From: DAOMNN01 sp050486545
Lineage (GTDB): Bacteria; Pseudomonadota; Gammaproteobacteria; Burkholderiales; Rhodocyclaceae
Direction of reading: 5' to 3'
NCBI GenBank assembly: GCA_050486545.1
Contig: JBJHDM010000008.1
Span: 1-64,000, forward strand
DNA: 64,000 nucleotides
Shown: positions 7,174 to 15,404 of the stretch, in pieces
Layout: each line of letters starts with the position of its first letter
Position numbering within the stretch: position 1 is the stretch's first letter
Program-made: the position numbers and the translations under genes
The notes under the pieces: generated by a model
Database searches by the model: none
The model's input: only the letters and a program-made list of their open reading frames with translations
Told to the model about the DNA's origin: nothing

Positions 7174-8958
7174 TCAAGGCGTATCCGCGACCCGCGTCGA
7201 ACCGAGCAGGTTTCCGCCCAGGCTGGGGTGACCGACGCCGGGATCGCCGATGACATTGACCAGAGCCGTCCTGCCTGCGCGCAAGGCCCGCTCGAGGGCG
7301 CCCCGGATCGCCTCGGGACGGGTGACATGCTCGCCGTGGCAGTCCATCAGTTCGGCCATCCGATCGTAGCGCAGCTCCGGCAGCATCTCGAACGCATCGG
7401 TGCGCCCCTTGAGCAACGGCATCTCCGAGAATCCCGGTCCCCAGGAGCTGTTGTTCCACAGCACGACAACGATCGGCAGGCCATAGCGACGTGCGGTTTC
7501 CAGATCGAAGCCACCGATGCCCAACCCCCCGTCGCCGAGGACGACCACCACCTGCTTGCCCGGGCGCGCCAGTTGGGCGCCGATGGCCATGCCGATGCCG
7601 TGGCCGACCGGGGCGAGAGGACCGGCATCGAGTACCTGCCCGGGGAACCGGGCCACGTGCCATTGCGACATCCAGCCGCTCATCGTGAAGCTGTCGATGA
7701 CCACCGTGGCGTCATCGTCGATCACCCGGCAAAGCTCGCGGGCAAGCCGTCCGGGATGGATCGGCGTGCGGTCTGCAACCGCATCGGCCTGTTCGGCGAC
7801 CTCGCACTCGAAGCGTTCGCGCACCGTGGCGACTTCCTGCAACCAGGTGCTGCCGGTCCGCGCTGGCCAATCACAGGCGCGCGCGCGTTCGATCAGTTGG
7901 GCCAGCACGAGTTTCGGGTCGCCGACGATCGCGACCTCGGCGGGCACGTGAAGGCCGATCCGGCCCGCGCTCGCATCGACCTGGACGTAGCGCGCATCTG
8001 CGTTCCAGGTCGGCGGCCCGCCGAAGCGCTCCCCGCTCCAGAAGCGGAAACCGATTGCCAGCACGGCATCGGCCCGCCCCGAGAACGGCTTCTTCCAGAC
8101 GCCGCGCACCGCCAGGGGATGATCCTCGGGCAGGCTCCCCTGCCCCGAGCGCCTTCCGTACACCGGAATGCCGGTCAGTTCGGCGAAGGTGCGCAACTCC
8201 TGCGCCGCCCCCGACCAGAACACCCCATCGCCGGCCGCGATCAATGGCCGCTCGCTTTCGGCCAGGACGGCAATGGCGCGTTCGATCGCGCGAGGATCCC
8301 CGGCGCCACGCAACGCGTCCGGATCGTACACGCGCGCACCGGGCCGCTGGGCGGCCGGGTCGCCCCGCCGGTACAGGACGTTGGTCGGCAGCTCGACGAG
8401 GGTCACGCCTTGCGGCGACTGGATCGCCTCGCGGAAAGCCCGGCGCAGGTCGACCTCGATCGTCGACCAGTCGAGCACGCGCTTGACCGACTTGGCGAAC
8501 GAACGGCAGATCTCGGATCCATAGGCCTCCTGGAACGAGCCCAATGCATCTTCGTCGGTCGGATGCTGGCCGGCGATCGCCACCACGGCGCTGCCGGCCA
8601 AGCCGGCGGTGCACAGGCCGGTGACCGCGTTGGTCAGGCCGCAGCCTGCGGTGACGCTGCACACGCCGGGCGTGCCGGTGGTGCGCGCCCAGGCGTCGGC
8701 CGCGTACGCGCAAGTCTGCTCGTGGCGCATGTGGATCATGCGGATACCGTGTTCGCGCAAGCTCGCGAGGATGGGCCAGATATGGCCGCCATTGACGGTG
8801 AACAGCACCTGCACGCCCTGCTCGCGCAACACCTGGCCGACAATCGCTCCGCCGTCGCGATAGGCATCCGTGCCCGTGCCGCTCTCGATCGCCTCGCCCG
8901 CCTGCGCCCCCATGACCACGCTGCCGAGCGCGTCCTTCGCCAAGTTCCGGGCCGTCAT
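7174..8958 (-). CDS. Thiamine-diphosphate-dependent enzyme (acetolactate synthase / 2-hydroxyacyl-CoA lyase superfamily)
   Basis: The 594-residue protein has the three-domain ThDP fold. The N-terminal pyrimidine-binding domain carries the activating Glu in HMRHEQ at about residue 80 and GVCSVTAGCGLTNAVTGL. The middle domain follows, then a C-terminal pyrophosphate domain with the GDG...NN motif (GDGGLGIGGFDLETA, then WNNSSW). The Met with GGAGAGGG upstream is chosen; a frame 24 bases longer starts inside the ligase gene. Candidates in this superfamily include acetolactate synthase, oxalyl-CoA decarboxylase, 2-hydroxyacyl-CoA lyase and benzaldehyde lyase; no regulatory subunit gene is near, which weakens biosynthetic acetolactate synthase. 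The ligase directly upstream favours a CoA-thioester substrate, by inference. Confidence 0.75.
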   Translation of the reverse strand: MTARNLAKDALGSVVMGAQAGEAIESGTGTDAYRDGGAIVGQVLREQGVQVLFTVNGGHIWPILASLREHGIRMIHMRHEQTCAYAADAWARTTGTPGVCSVTAGCGLTNAVTGLCTAGLAGSAVVAIAGQHPTDEDALGSFQEAYGSEICRSFAKSVKRVLDWSTIEVDLRRAFREAIQSPQGVTLVELPTNVLYRRGDPAAQRPGARVYDPDALRGAGDPRAIERAIAVLAESERPLIAAGDGVFWSGAAQELRTFAELTGIPVYGRRSGQGSLPEDHPLAVRGVWKKPFSGRADAVLAIGFRFWSGERFGGPPTWNADARYVQVDASAGRIGLHVPAEVAIVGDPKLVLAQLIERARACDWPARTGSTWLQEVATVRERFECEVAEQADAVADRTPIHPGRLARELCRVIDDDATVVIDSFTMSGWMSQWHVARFPGQVLDAGPLAPVGHGIGMAIGAQLARPGKQVVVVLGDGGLGIGGFDLETARRYGLPIVVVLWNNSSWGPGFSEMPLLKGRTDAFEMLPELRYDRMAELMDCHGEHVTRPEAIRGALERALRAGRTALVNVIGDPGVGHPSLGGNLLGSTRVADTP

Positions 8959-8971
8959 GTCCCTCTCCTTC

Positions 8972-10540
8972 TCAGCCGGCACTGCGAGCCTCCGCGTAGC
9001 GTTCGCGCAGCACGCGGTGCAGTACCTTACCGGTGGCGGTGCGCGGCATTTCGGCCTCCTCGATGAAGGCCACCGCGCGGGGCCGCTTGAAGCCGGCGAT
9101 GCGCTCCCGGCACCAGTCGAGGACTTGTGCCTGGGTCATGGCGCTGCCTTCGCGCGGCACGATCACCGCAAGGACGGTTTCGCCCCATTTCTCGTCGGGA
9201 ATGCCAACGACCGCGACGTCGAGCACGTCGGGATGCGCGCCGAGCATGCTCTCGACTTCCGACGGGTAGATATTCTCGCCGCCGCTGATGATCATGTTCT
9301 TCTTGCGGTCGACCAGTTGGTAGAAGCCGTCCGCATCGCGCCGTGCCATGTCGCCCGCACTGAAATAGCCGTCACGGAAAGCCTCCGCGGACTTCTCCGG
9401 CAGTTTCCAGTACTCGCTGAAGGTGTAGGGCGTACACGAGTACAACTCGCCGACTTCGCCCTCGCCGACCTCGACACCCTGCTCGTCGAGCAACCGGATC
9501 GGCTCGGTGCCGATCAACTCGCGCCCGATCGAACCAAGTTTGGTCAGTTGCTCATCCGGTCGCAGCAACGTCACCCACCCGGCTTCGGTCGAACCATAGC
9601 CCTCGAACAGGCTGGAGTTGCGAAAATGCTCCAGGATCGCGAGCTTGGTCTCGCGCCGCGCCGGCGCCGACGAGATCAGCAGCCTGCGCACGCCGCCCAC
9701 GTCGTGGCGCTGCTTCACCGAGTCGGGCAGAGCCAGCATCATGATGTAGTGGGTCGGCACCAGGGAGGTGAACGTGCAGCGCTCGGCCGCCAGCGTCGCA
9801 AGCAGGTGCTCGGGCTCGCAGCTCCTGCGGTCGTACACACAGCATTCGGCACCGCAATAGACCATCGGAAAGGCGAAGAACAGCGAATTGGCGTGGCACA
9901 TCGGCATCACGAGCATCGCCCGGTCCTGCCGCGTGAAGCCGAACTCGACGGCCGATACCAGCGACAGCAGCGCAGTGGCACCGTGAGAGCGCACCGCCCC
10001 CTTGGGCTTGCCGGTGGTGCCCGACGTGTACATGAAGGCGAACGGATCCTCGCCGCGCAACGCCACCGACGGCTCTCGAGCAGCGCCGCGGGCGAGCAGC
10101 GACTCGTAGTCGGCATAGCCGGCCGCGGCCGCATCCCCGCCGAGCTGGATGTAGCATGCGGGGTCGATCACAAGGTCGCCGCGGATCGCCTCGACCCGGT
10201 CGACCAGGTCCGACTCCACGATCAGCGCCCGCGCCTCCGCGTTGTCAACGATGTAGGCGATCTCGGGACCAAGCAGGCGGAAATTCACCGGCACCGCGAC
10301 GAACCCGCCTTTGGCCATCGCGACATAGATCTCCAGCCACTCGACCCGGTTGTAGGCGAGGATCGCGACCCGGTCGCCCTTGCGCAGGCCGAGTCCGGTC
10401 AGCGCATTGGCAAGCCGGCAGGAGCGCTCGTTCCACTGACGGAAGGAAAGTGCGCGCTCGAGGTCGCGTGCGGCAGGACGTTCGGGATGAAGCCGCGCGT
10501 TGAGCGCGACAGCCCGCCCTACGTCAGGAAGCTGGTTCAA
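8972..10540 (-). CDS. AMP-forming acyl-CoA synthetase / ligase
   Basis: The 522-residue protein is a class I adenylate-forming enzyme that activates a carboxylic acid with ATP and CoA. The P-loop-like motif YTSGTTGKPKGAV is at about residue 165, the adenine-binding motif EGYGSTEAG near 290, the hinge motif YFSAGDMARRDADGFY near 390, then DRKKNMIISGGENIYPSEVE and the catalytic Lys in PRTATGKVLHR near the C-terminus. The chain length or aromaticity of the substrate cannot be told. The start is likely TTG: GGAGGG lies 6 bases upstream and family homology begins there, whereas the upstream ATG at 10588 adds low-complexity residues. It is followed after 13 bases by the ThDP enzyme gene, so they form an operon. 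Confidence 0.85.
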   Translation of the reverse strand: MNQLPDVGRAVALNARLHPERPAARDLERALSFRQWNERSCRLANALTGLGLRKGDRVAILAYNRVEWLEIYVAMAKGGFVAVPVNFRLLGPEIAYIVDNAEARALIVESDLVDRVEAIRGDLVIDPACYIQLGGDAAAAGYADYESLLARGAAREPSVALRGEDPFAFMYTSGTTGKPKGAVRSHGATALLSLVSAVEFGFTRQDRAMLVMPMCHANSLFFAFPMVYCGAECCVYDRRSCEPEHLLATLAAERCTFTSLVPTHYIMMLALPDSVKQRHDVGGVRRLLISSAPARRETKLAILEHFRNSSLFEGYGSTEAGWVTLLRPDEQLTKLGSIGRELIGTEPIRLLDEQGVEVGEGEVGELYSCTPYTFSEYWKLPEKSAEAFRDGYFSAGDMARRDADGFYQLVDRKKNMIISGGENIYPSEVESMLGAHPDVLDVAVVGIPDEKWGETVLAVIVPREGSAMTQAQVLDWCRERIAGFKRPRAVAFIEEAEMPRTATGKVLHRVLRERYAEARSAG

Positions 10541-10677
10541 GAAACCCCCTCCCCCGCAGGCACGAGGATCGTCGCCCGCACCCTTCACACGCCCGAATCA
10601 CTCGTCCGGAAGGGAAGGCAGAGCCCGATGCGATCGCACCGGCAGATGGTGGCACCTATTTCCATTTTAGACAGCGT

Positions 10678-10691
10678 CTTGCAAATGCAAG
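10678..10691. promoter_or_regulatory. Dyad CTTGCA-AA-TGCAAG, possible operator
   Basis: The 14-base sequence is a perfect inverted repeat with 6-base arms around two central bases. It lies in the divergent region between the acyl-CoA ligase start and the manganese-exporter promoter, 22 bases upstream of that -35 box and about 140 bases upstream of the ligase start. On the minus strand TAAAAT lies a short distance downstream and could act as a -10 for the ligase operon. A dimeric repressor site is the simplest reading. It is based on symmetry alone. Confidence 0.3.
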
Positions 10692-10713
10692 CTTCGTGTC
10701 GATCCGGCTCCCT

Positions 10714-10743
10714 TTGACAGGGGCACGCAGGTTCGTCTATAGT
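10714..10743 (+). promoter_or_regulatory. Sigma-70-type promoter for the riboswitch-GDT1 transcript
   Basis: A perfect -35 box TTGACA (10714-10719) and a -10 box TATAGT (10738-10743) are separated by 18 bases. Transcription would start near 10750, immediately before the GGGGAGTAG element that opens the yybP-ykoY aptamer, which supports both calls. Confidence 0.7.
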
Positions 10744-10751
10744 CCGCGCCG

Positions 10752-10860
10752 TCATTGGGGAGTAGCCGCCCTCCGGTATTCGCGAGGGGTGCGCGCCAAC
10801 ATGCTCGGTCGCCAGACCGTGGTGCGCACGGGTTTTCGGACTTGGCAAGACCTTTGACCC
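10752..10860 (+). ncRNA. yybP-ykoY manganese riboswitch
   Basis: Both hallmark internal loops of the yybP-ykoY Mn2+ aptamer are present: GGGGAGTAG at 10757-10765 and CAACATGCTCG at 10797-10807, with intervening sequence able to form the two coaxial helical legs. The element ends around GGCAAGACCTTTGACC. Downstream, GACCCTGC near 10855 can pair with GCAGGGTC near 10890, a candidate expression-platform helix; it has no U-tract, so control of translation is more likely than termination. The gene that follows is a GDT1-family Mn exporter, one of the classical targets of this riboswitch. Confidence 0.85.
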
Positions 10861-10926
10861 TGCTGCCTCCGCTCATGGCCGGGGAAGCGCAGGGTCGCGG
10901 GTATTGACCGGCCAGGACCGAATCGA

Positions 10927-11502
10927 ATGGATGCCTTCCTCGTTTCCACCGCCATCGTCGCCCTTGCCGAGATCGGCGACAAGACCCAGCTACTTGCCTT
11001 CATCCTTGCCGCAAAGTTCCGCAGGCCGTGGCCGATCGTATTCGGAATTCTGGTAGCAACCCTGCTCAACCACGCGTTCGCGGCGGCGCTCGGGACTTGG
11101 TTGACGTCCCTGCTGGGGCCGCAGACCCTTCGCTGGATCCTCGGCTTGTCTTTCATCGCCATGGCGGTCTGGACACTGATCCCGGACAAGTTCGACACCG
11201 AGGACGCAAAGGTCCCTCGATTAGGCGTTTTCGGAGCCACGCTGCTCGCGTTCTTTCTCGCGGAAATGGGTGACAAGACCCAGGTCGCCACCGTCGTCCT
11301 GGCGGCGCAGTATCAGGCGCTCGTTGCGGTGGTGGCCGGCACCACGCTCGGCATGATGATCGCCAACGTACCGGCGGTGCTGCTCGGCGACCGCATTGCA
11401 ACCCGCATGCCCGTCAAGCTGGTGCATGGCATCGCAGCAGCCCTCTTCCTCGCTCTGGGCGCCGCGACCCTTTCGGGCGTCGGAGCGGATCTCGGGTTGT
11501 AG
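10927..11502 (+). CDS. GDT1/TMEM165 (UPF0016) family manganese exporter
   Basis: The 191-residue membrane protein has six hydrophobic segments in two homologous halves. Each half carries the family signature E-x-G-D-K-[TS]: AEIGDKTQLLAFILAAKF near the N-terminus and AEMGDKTQVATVVLAAQY in the second half. Bacterial homologs such as Vibrio MneA export Mn2+, and eukaryotic Gdt1/TMEM165 move Ca2+ and Mn2+. The yybP-ykoY riboswitch directly upstream argues strongly for Mn2+ as the substrate and for induction by high Mn2+. The gene is monocistronic as far as can be seen. Confidence 0.9.
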   Translation: MDAFLVSTAIVALAEIGDKTQLLAFILAAKFRRPWPIVFGILVATLLNHAFAAALGTWLTSLLGPQTLRWILGLSFIAMAVWTLIPDKFDTEDAKVPRLGVFGATLLAFFLAEMGDKTQVATVVLAAQYQALVAVVAGTTLGMMIANVPAVLLGDRIATRMPVKLVHGIAAALFLALGAATLSGVGADLGL

Positions 11503-11524
11503 CGAGGGGCAATCGACCGATCAA

Positions 11525-11872
11525 TCAAGCGGGAAACGGATACAGCGGACGCACGTCCGGCGATGCGGGTGCGGGTGTCCGGGCGACATTCATCACCCAG
11601 CACACGCACGCGAAGTACCCGATCAGCGTGGTCAGTTCGACCACCCCATGCTCGCCCCATCGCAGCAGCGAACGCTCATAGGTGACGTCGGAGACGCTTT
11701 GCCGGTTCAGCAACTCGGTGGCGAAATCGTAGGCTGCCGACTCGTCGTACGACATGTCGCGCGGCCAGTTGTCAGGCGTGTGCACACTGCGCGCAGCGAT
11801 GATCGTGTCCTTGGATCTTTTGACCATCCGAGAACGGTAGTCGGCTGGCCGTGTCGAAGGGACGTTCATCAC
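11525..11872 (-). pseudogene. 5'-truncated carboxymuconolactone decarboxylase-like gene
   Basis: The predicted 115 residues match only the C-terminal half of CMD/AhpD-like proteins: YDESAAYDFATELLNRQSV, then VSDVTYERSLLRWGEHGVVE and LIGYFACVCWVMNVARTP. Full-length relatives have about 180-190 residues, and the first ~80-90, including the usual redox/active region, are missing. The 5' end stops about 20 bases from the divergent DUF533 gene, so the missing half is not nearby. It is therefore most likely a deletion remnant, although an open frame with an ATG remains. It marks the left edge of a lower-G+C accessory segment. Confidence 0.6.
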
Positions 11873-11892
11873 TCATGGAGTAATCAGGAAAC

Positions 11893-12597
11893 ATGAATCA
11901 GGATTGGAAAAAACTGCTCGACCAAGGCCTTGCAGAAACCGGTTTGACGCAATCGGGCGTGGTGTCGAGCGGCACTCGCATCTTCGACAAGCTGATGGGC
12001 AGCGGTGTTGGGGGTGGGCTTATCGGTGGCGTCATCGGCGGTATGCTTGCGGGCAAGGGTGGGCGTAAGCTTGCCGGCAATATGGTCAAACTTGGCGGTG
12101 TCGCGGCGATCGGTGCGATCGCTTATTCAGCCTGGAGCCGCCACCGCCAGCGACAATCGGGGGGTGCGGTGCCGACCCTGAAGACCGAACCATTGCTGCC
12201 GCCCGCGGACAGCGGGTTTCTACCGCCACCGGGTGATACGCTCGCCGGGGCCGCCATGGGCTTGGCGGTTGTTCGTGCGATGATCGCTGCAGCCAAGGCC
12301 GACGGCCACATTGATGATGCGGAGCGCGAGCGAATCTTTGGCCAGATCTCGCAGCTCGGTCTTGGTGCCGAGCAAAAGGCCTTTATGTTCGACGAGATCG
12401 CCAAACCGCTCGACATCGATGCAATTGTTGCCCTTGGTATCTCGCCGGAAATCTCTATCGAAATTTACACCGCTTCACTACTCGCGATTGAGGCCGACAC
12501 ACCGGCCGAAAAAGCCTACCTGCAAATGCTGGCTGCGCGCCTGGGGCTCGATTCGTCGCTGGTGAACGAAATACACGCTGCGGTGGCGGCAAGCTGA
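11893..12597 (+). CDS. DUF533 / TerB-like inner-membrane-associated protein (YebE-like)
   Basis: The 234-residue protein begins with a short polar segment, followed by a glycine-rich hydrophobic region (GGGLIGGVIGGMLAGKGGRK) and a second hydrophobic stretch (KLGGVAAIGAIAYSAW), then a proline-rich linker. The C-terminal half is a TerB-like helical domain (VRAMIAAAKADGHIDDAERE ... ASLLAIEADTPAEKAYLQML), with the acidic DGHID element characteristic of DUF533. E. coli YebE is the best known relative; its function is unknown and it responds to envelope stress. AGG precedes the ATG by about 5 bases. Base composition is visibly lower in G+C than the flanking housekeeping genes. Confidence 0.85.
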   Translation: MNQDWKKLLDQGLAETGLTQSGVVSSGTRIFDKLMGSGVGGGLIGGVIGGMLAGKGGRKLAGNMVKLGGVAAIGAIAYSAWSRHRQRQSGGAVPTLKTEPLLPPADSGFLPPPGDTLAGAAMGLAVVRAMIAAAKADGHIDDAERERIFGQISQLGLGAEQKAFMFDEIAKPLDIDAIVALGISPEISIEIYTASLLAIEADTPAEKAYLQMLAARLGLDSSLVNEIHAAVAAS

Positions 12598-12697
12598 TCG
12601 ACGGACGCCCCGTTCTAGCAACTGACGACCTCCAGACGCTTGGTCGGCTAGGATCGGATGCTTTTGGCCGAGGCGAATTCAGCGAGTGAGTCTGAAC

Positions 12698-12720
12698 GGG
12701 GCTTGGTCGCCCCTAATTTT
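12698..12720 (+). terminator. Hairpin GGGGC/GCCCC followed by T-rich run
   Basis: GGGGC and GCCCC pair around a 6-base loop, and TAATTTT follows. It lies about 100 bases after the DUF533 gene and ends only 8 bases before the ATG of the next gene. It could terminate the DUF533 transcript, in which case the next gene's promoter must lie very close or within it. Confidence 0.4.
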
Positions 12721-12728
12721 GCGTTGAT

Positions 12729-13715
12729 ATGATTCCGAGAACGCCCTTCTTCATACGTGAGCCGCGCCGCCTGATAGGCGCGATTGCATTGCTTTTGCTC
12801 CTTGCCATTGGCGTGATGGCCTGGCAGACCAAAACCCTGGCCCTGGCATGGTACTGGCTCCAAACCCGTGCCGAAGCCGAGCACTGGCGTGTACATGGCG
12901 TCTGGTTGCCTGATTACTGGGCAGTCGTGGACGGGATTGCCATTAAAGGCATATCCAATAACGCGTCCGGTCTGACATGGAGCAGCGCGACAAACACGCT
13001 ATTTACGGTCATCAATGGACCGCCGGCGGTGGCCGAACTCAGCGCCGATGGCGTGGTATTGCGCAAAATACCGATCGAGGGCGCACGTGATCCGGAAGGC
13101 ATCACCCATGTTCGCGACAACGTCTTCGTCATAACCGACGAGCGTGATCACAAGTTGTACAAGGTGACAATTGACAACGATACGAATCAGCTCGATGTAC
13201 GCGAGGCGCCTCATCTTGGTATTTCGATCGATCGGAGCCGAAACCTCGGTTATGAGGGCGTTTCCTGGGACGATGTGGGTGGTCGCTTGTTCATCACCAA
13301 GGAAAAATCGCCGATGCGTGTTCTGATCGTCAGTGGGTTCCCGGACCTGGTAGCGGACAGCCCGTTCCAGCTCCGGATATCGGAATGGAAATCGCCACGG
13401 GCGAGTACCTTGTTCATGACCGACCTATCCTCACTTACCGTGCATGAGCCGACCGGCAACATTCTCCTGCTTAGTGACGAGTCTGCCCTTATCGTGGAGT
13501 ACACCGAAGAGGGCAAGCCGGTGAGCGTGCTGCCGCTCTGGCGCGGCCGTCATGGTCTATCGCGTCGCATACCGCAAGCCGAGGGTCTGGCTGTGGCGCC
13601 GGACGGGGACATATTTGTGCTGTCCGAGCCGAATTTGTTCTACCGTTTCGAGCGCAAACACCCTGCAAACTGGGCACAGATCGGCAAACCGGCGTCATCT
13701 GACAACGTGGATTGA
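12729..13715 (+). CDS. SdiA-regulated family beta-propeller protein (YjiK-like)
   Basis: The 328-residue protein has one N-terminal membrane anchor (IGAIALLLLLAIGVMAW, about residues 17-33), so most of it should face the periplasm. The remainder matches the SdiA-regulated domain: GISNNASGLTWSSATNTLFT, EGARDPEGITHV, RNLGYEGVSWD, HEPTGNILLLSDES and IPQAEGLAVAPDGDIFVLSE, each marking a propeller blade. The family is named for an enterobacterial gene controlled by SdiA; its molecular function is unknown. No ribosome binding site is evident before the ATG. G+C is clearly reduced, about 43% in one 60-base line starting at 13141, against the high-G+C genome, so acquisition by transfer is likely. Confidence 0.8.
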   Translation: MIPRTPFFIREPRRLIGAIALLLLLAIGVMAWQTKTLALAWYWLQTRAEAEHWRVHGVWLPDYWAVVDGIAIKGISNNASGLTWSSATNTLFTVINGPPAVAELSADGVVLRKIPIEGARDPEGITHVRDNVFVITDERDHKLYKVTIDNDTNQLDVREAPHLGISIDRSRNLGYEGVSWDDVGGRLFITKEKSPMRVLIVSGFPDLVADSPFQLRISEWKSPRASTLFMTDLSSLTVHEPTGNILLLSDESALIVEYTEEGKPVSVLPLWRGRHGLSRRIPQAEGLAVAPDGDIFVLSEPNLFYRFERKHPANWAQIGKPASSDNVD

Positions 13716-14015
13716 TCACTTTCTGGATTGATCTTTTTTCGATTTCTGAGCGACGCATTGTAGGCAGCACTGCTGCCGCTCAATCGGCGCCTCATCCTCG
13801 CCTCAAGGCATGGCCTAGTAATTCTCAGTCAGTCCCAGATCTGCGAGACTTCTCCACTCAGAATCCTGCCGCTGATTCACCGACATGATGAGTGTCTCTT
13901 GTGGGTCGAAGCCGGCCGTTCAGTGAACAGAAGGCCCGTCGGCCATCCGTGCTGAGCGTAGGCAGGCAACGATCGGCTGAACGCGGTTGCCTGATCGACG
14001 CAAGTCGCGATTCAT
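13716..14015. other. Intergenic region with no recognised gene
   Basis: This 300-base stretch separates the SdiA-regulated-family gene from the truncated GGDEF-EAL gene, which converge on it. It holds stop codons in all frames, and its short frames have no family features. No hairpin with a T-tract and no tRNA-like cloverleaf was seen. It may contain decayed sequence in the accessory segment. Confidence 0.4.
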
Positions 14016-15343
14016 TCAGCCTGGTTCGACCGGGTTGCCATGATGGCCGGCGGTGCATGCCCGTGCACCGAGCGCCGGCAGCGCTATGCCGCTGACCAAG
14101 AGCTGTGCGAACGCATCACCATCGACCGGCGCACTGAAAAGATAGCCTTGCATCGCGTCGCAGCCGTGCGTGTGCAAGAAGCGCATCTGCGCATGCGTTT
14201 CCACCCCTTCGGCCACGACGTTCATCCGCAGCGTGTGCGCAAGACCGATGATGGCAACGCAAATCGCGGCGTCCTGCGCATTGGTGGTGATGTCCCGCAC
14301 AAAGACCTGATCGATCTTGAGCGTGTCGATCGGAAAGCGCTTCAGATAGTCGAGCGACGAGTAGCCGGTGCCGAAGTCATCGAGCGAGAGCCGGACCCCC
14401 AAGGCCTTGAGCGCCTTGAGTGTCGCGATGGTCACATCGACATCGTTCATGAGTGTTGTCTCGGTGATCTCGAGCTCCAGCAGATGTGCCTCGAGCCCCG
14501 TCTTTTGAAGAACGGTCTCGACCTCTTCGACCAGGTTCGCATGGTGAAACTGGCGTGGCGACAGATTGACCGACACGGGCACCACCGGCAGGCCGGCCTC
14601 TTCCCATTCGCGCAGCTTCGCGCAAGCGCTGCGCAACACCCACTGCCCGAGCGGCACGATGAGGCCGGTCTCTTCCGCCACGGGAATGAACTCGGCCGGC
14701 GAGCGCATGCCATGCCCGGGCTGCTCCCAGCGCACCAGGGCTTCCATGCCCACGATGCGGCCGGTCTCGAAACTCACCTTGGGCTGAAAGTGAAGCAGCA
14801 GCTCATTGCGCTGGAGCGCAAGGCGCAGTGCCCCTTCCATGGCAAAGCGCCGGGCAGCGTGTTCGTTCATTCGCGGTGAGTACAAGCGCAACGCATTACC
14901 GCCCATCGCCTTGGCCTCATGCAAGGCCGCCCCCGCGTTGCGCAGCAGATGTTCGGCAGACTCGCCATCCTGCGGAAAGAAGGATACGCCGGCGCTCGCG
15001 CCCACCGGGATGATATGGCCCTCGATGACGACCGCCTCGGCCATCGCCACCAGCAACTCTTGCACGATGCCGGTGGCCGCATCGGCGCTCTCGATCTCGC
15101 CGAGGATGACGATGAATTCGTCGCCCGAGCCCCGGGCAACCGTGTCGTCGGCACGCACACGATCGAGGATTCGTTTGCCCACGGCCACAAGGACCGCATC
15201 TCCGATATCCGGTCCCTGGCTGTCGTTGACGACCTTGAAGCGGTCCAGATTGAACAGCACGACCGCGATCCCGGAATCGACGCGCCGCGCATGGTCCATC
15301 GCTTGATTGAGCCGATCCCTGAGCAGCGTGCGATTGGGCAAGC
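14016..15343 (-). pseudogene. GGDEF-EAL protein truncated by an insertion sequence
   Basis: Homology begins exactly where the IS3-type element ends: the first genomic codons read LPNRTLLRDRLNQAM, the middle of the DxLTGLPNR motif that opens GGDEF domains. The sensor region and the first few residues of the GGDEF domain are gone. The remaining GGDEF site reads RGSGDEF with an I-site RADD, and a complete EAL domain follows: MEALVRWEQPGHG, LELEITETTLM, LDDFGTGYSSLDYLKRF and NVVAEGVETHAQ. The frame runs on into the element to an artificial start at 15485. The missing 5' part is not found on the other side of the element. An EAL phosphodiesterase fragment could still be made if transcribed from outside. 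Confidence 0.85.
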
Positions 15344-15369
15344 TGGAGTTCCCAGGATTTCGTGGACAC
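15344..15369 (+). repeat. Left terminal inverted repeat of the IS3-type element
   Basis: The 26-base end starts TGGAGTTCCCAGGATT and matches the reverse complement of the right end at 23 of 26 positions (mismatches at positions 17, 18 and 24). Confidence 0.85.
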
Positions 15370-15404
15370 TTTGACGAAAGCGAAACAATCGCCGGAGGTA
15401 ACAA

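Noticed and set aside
7228..9066. A 612-codon frame antisense to the ThDP enzyme
   Set aside because: Low-complexity composition and no motif; the opposite strand carries a full ThDP enzyme.
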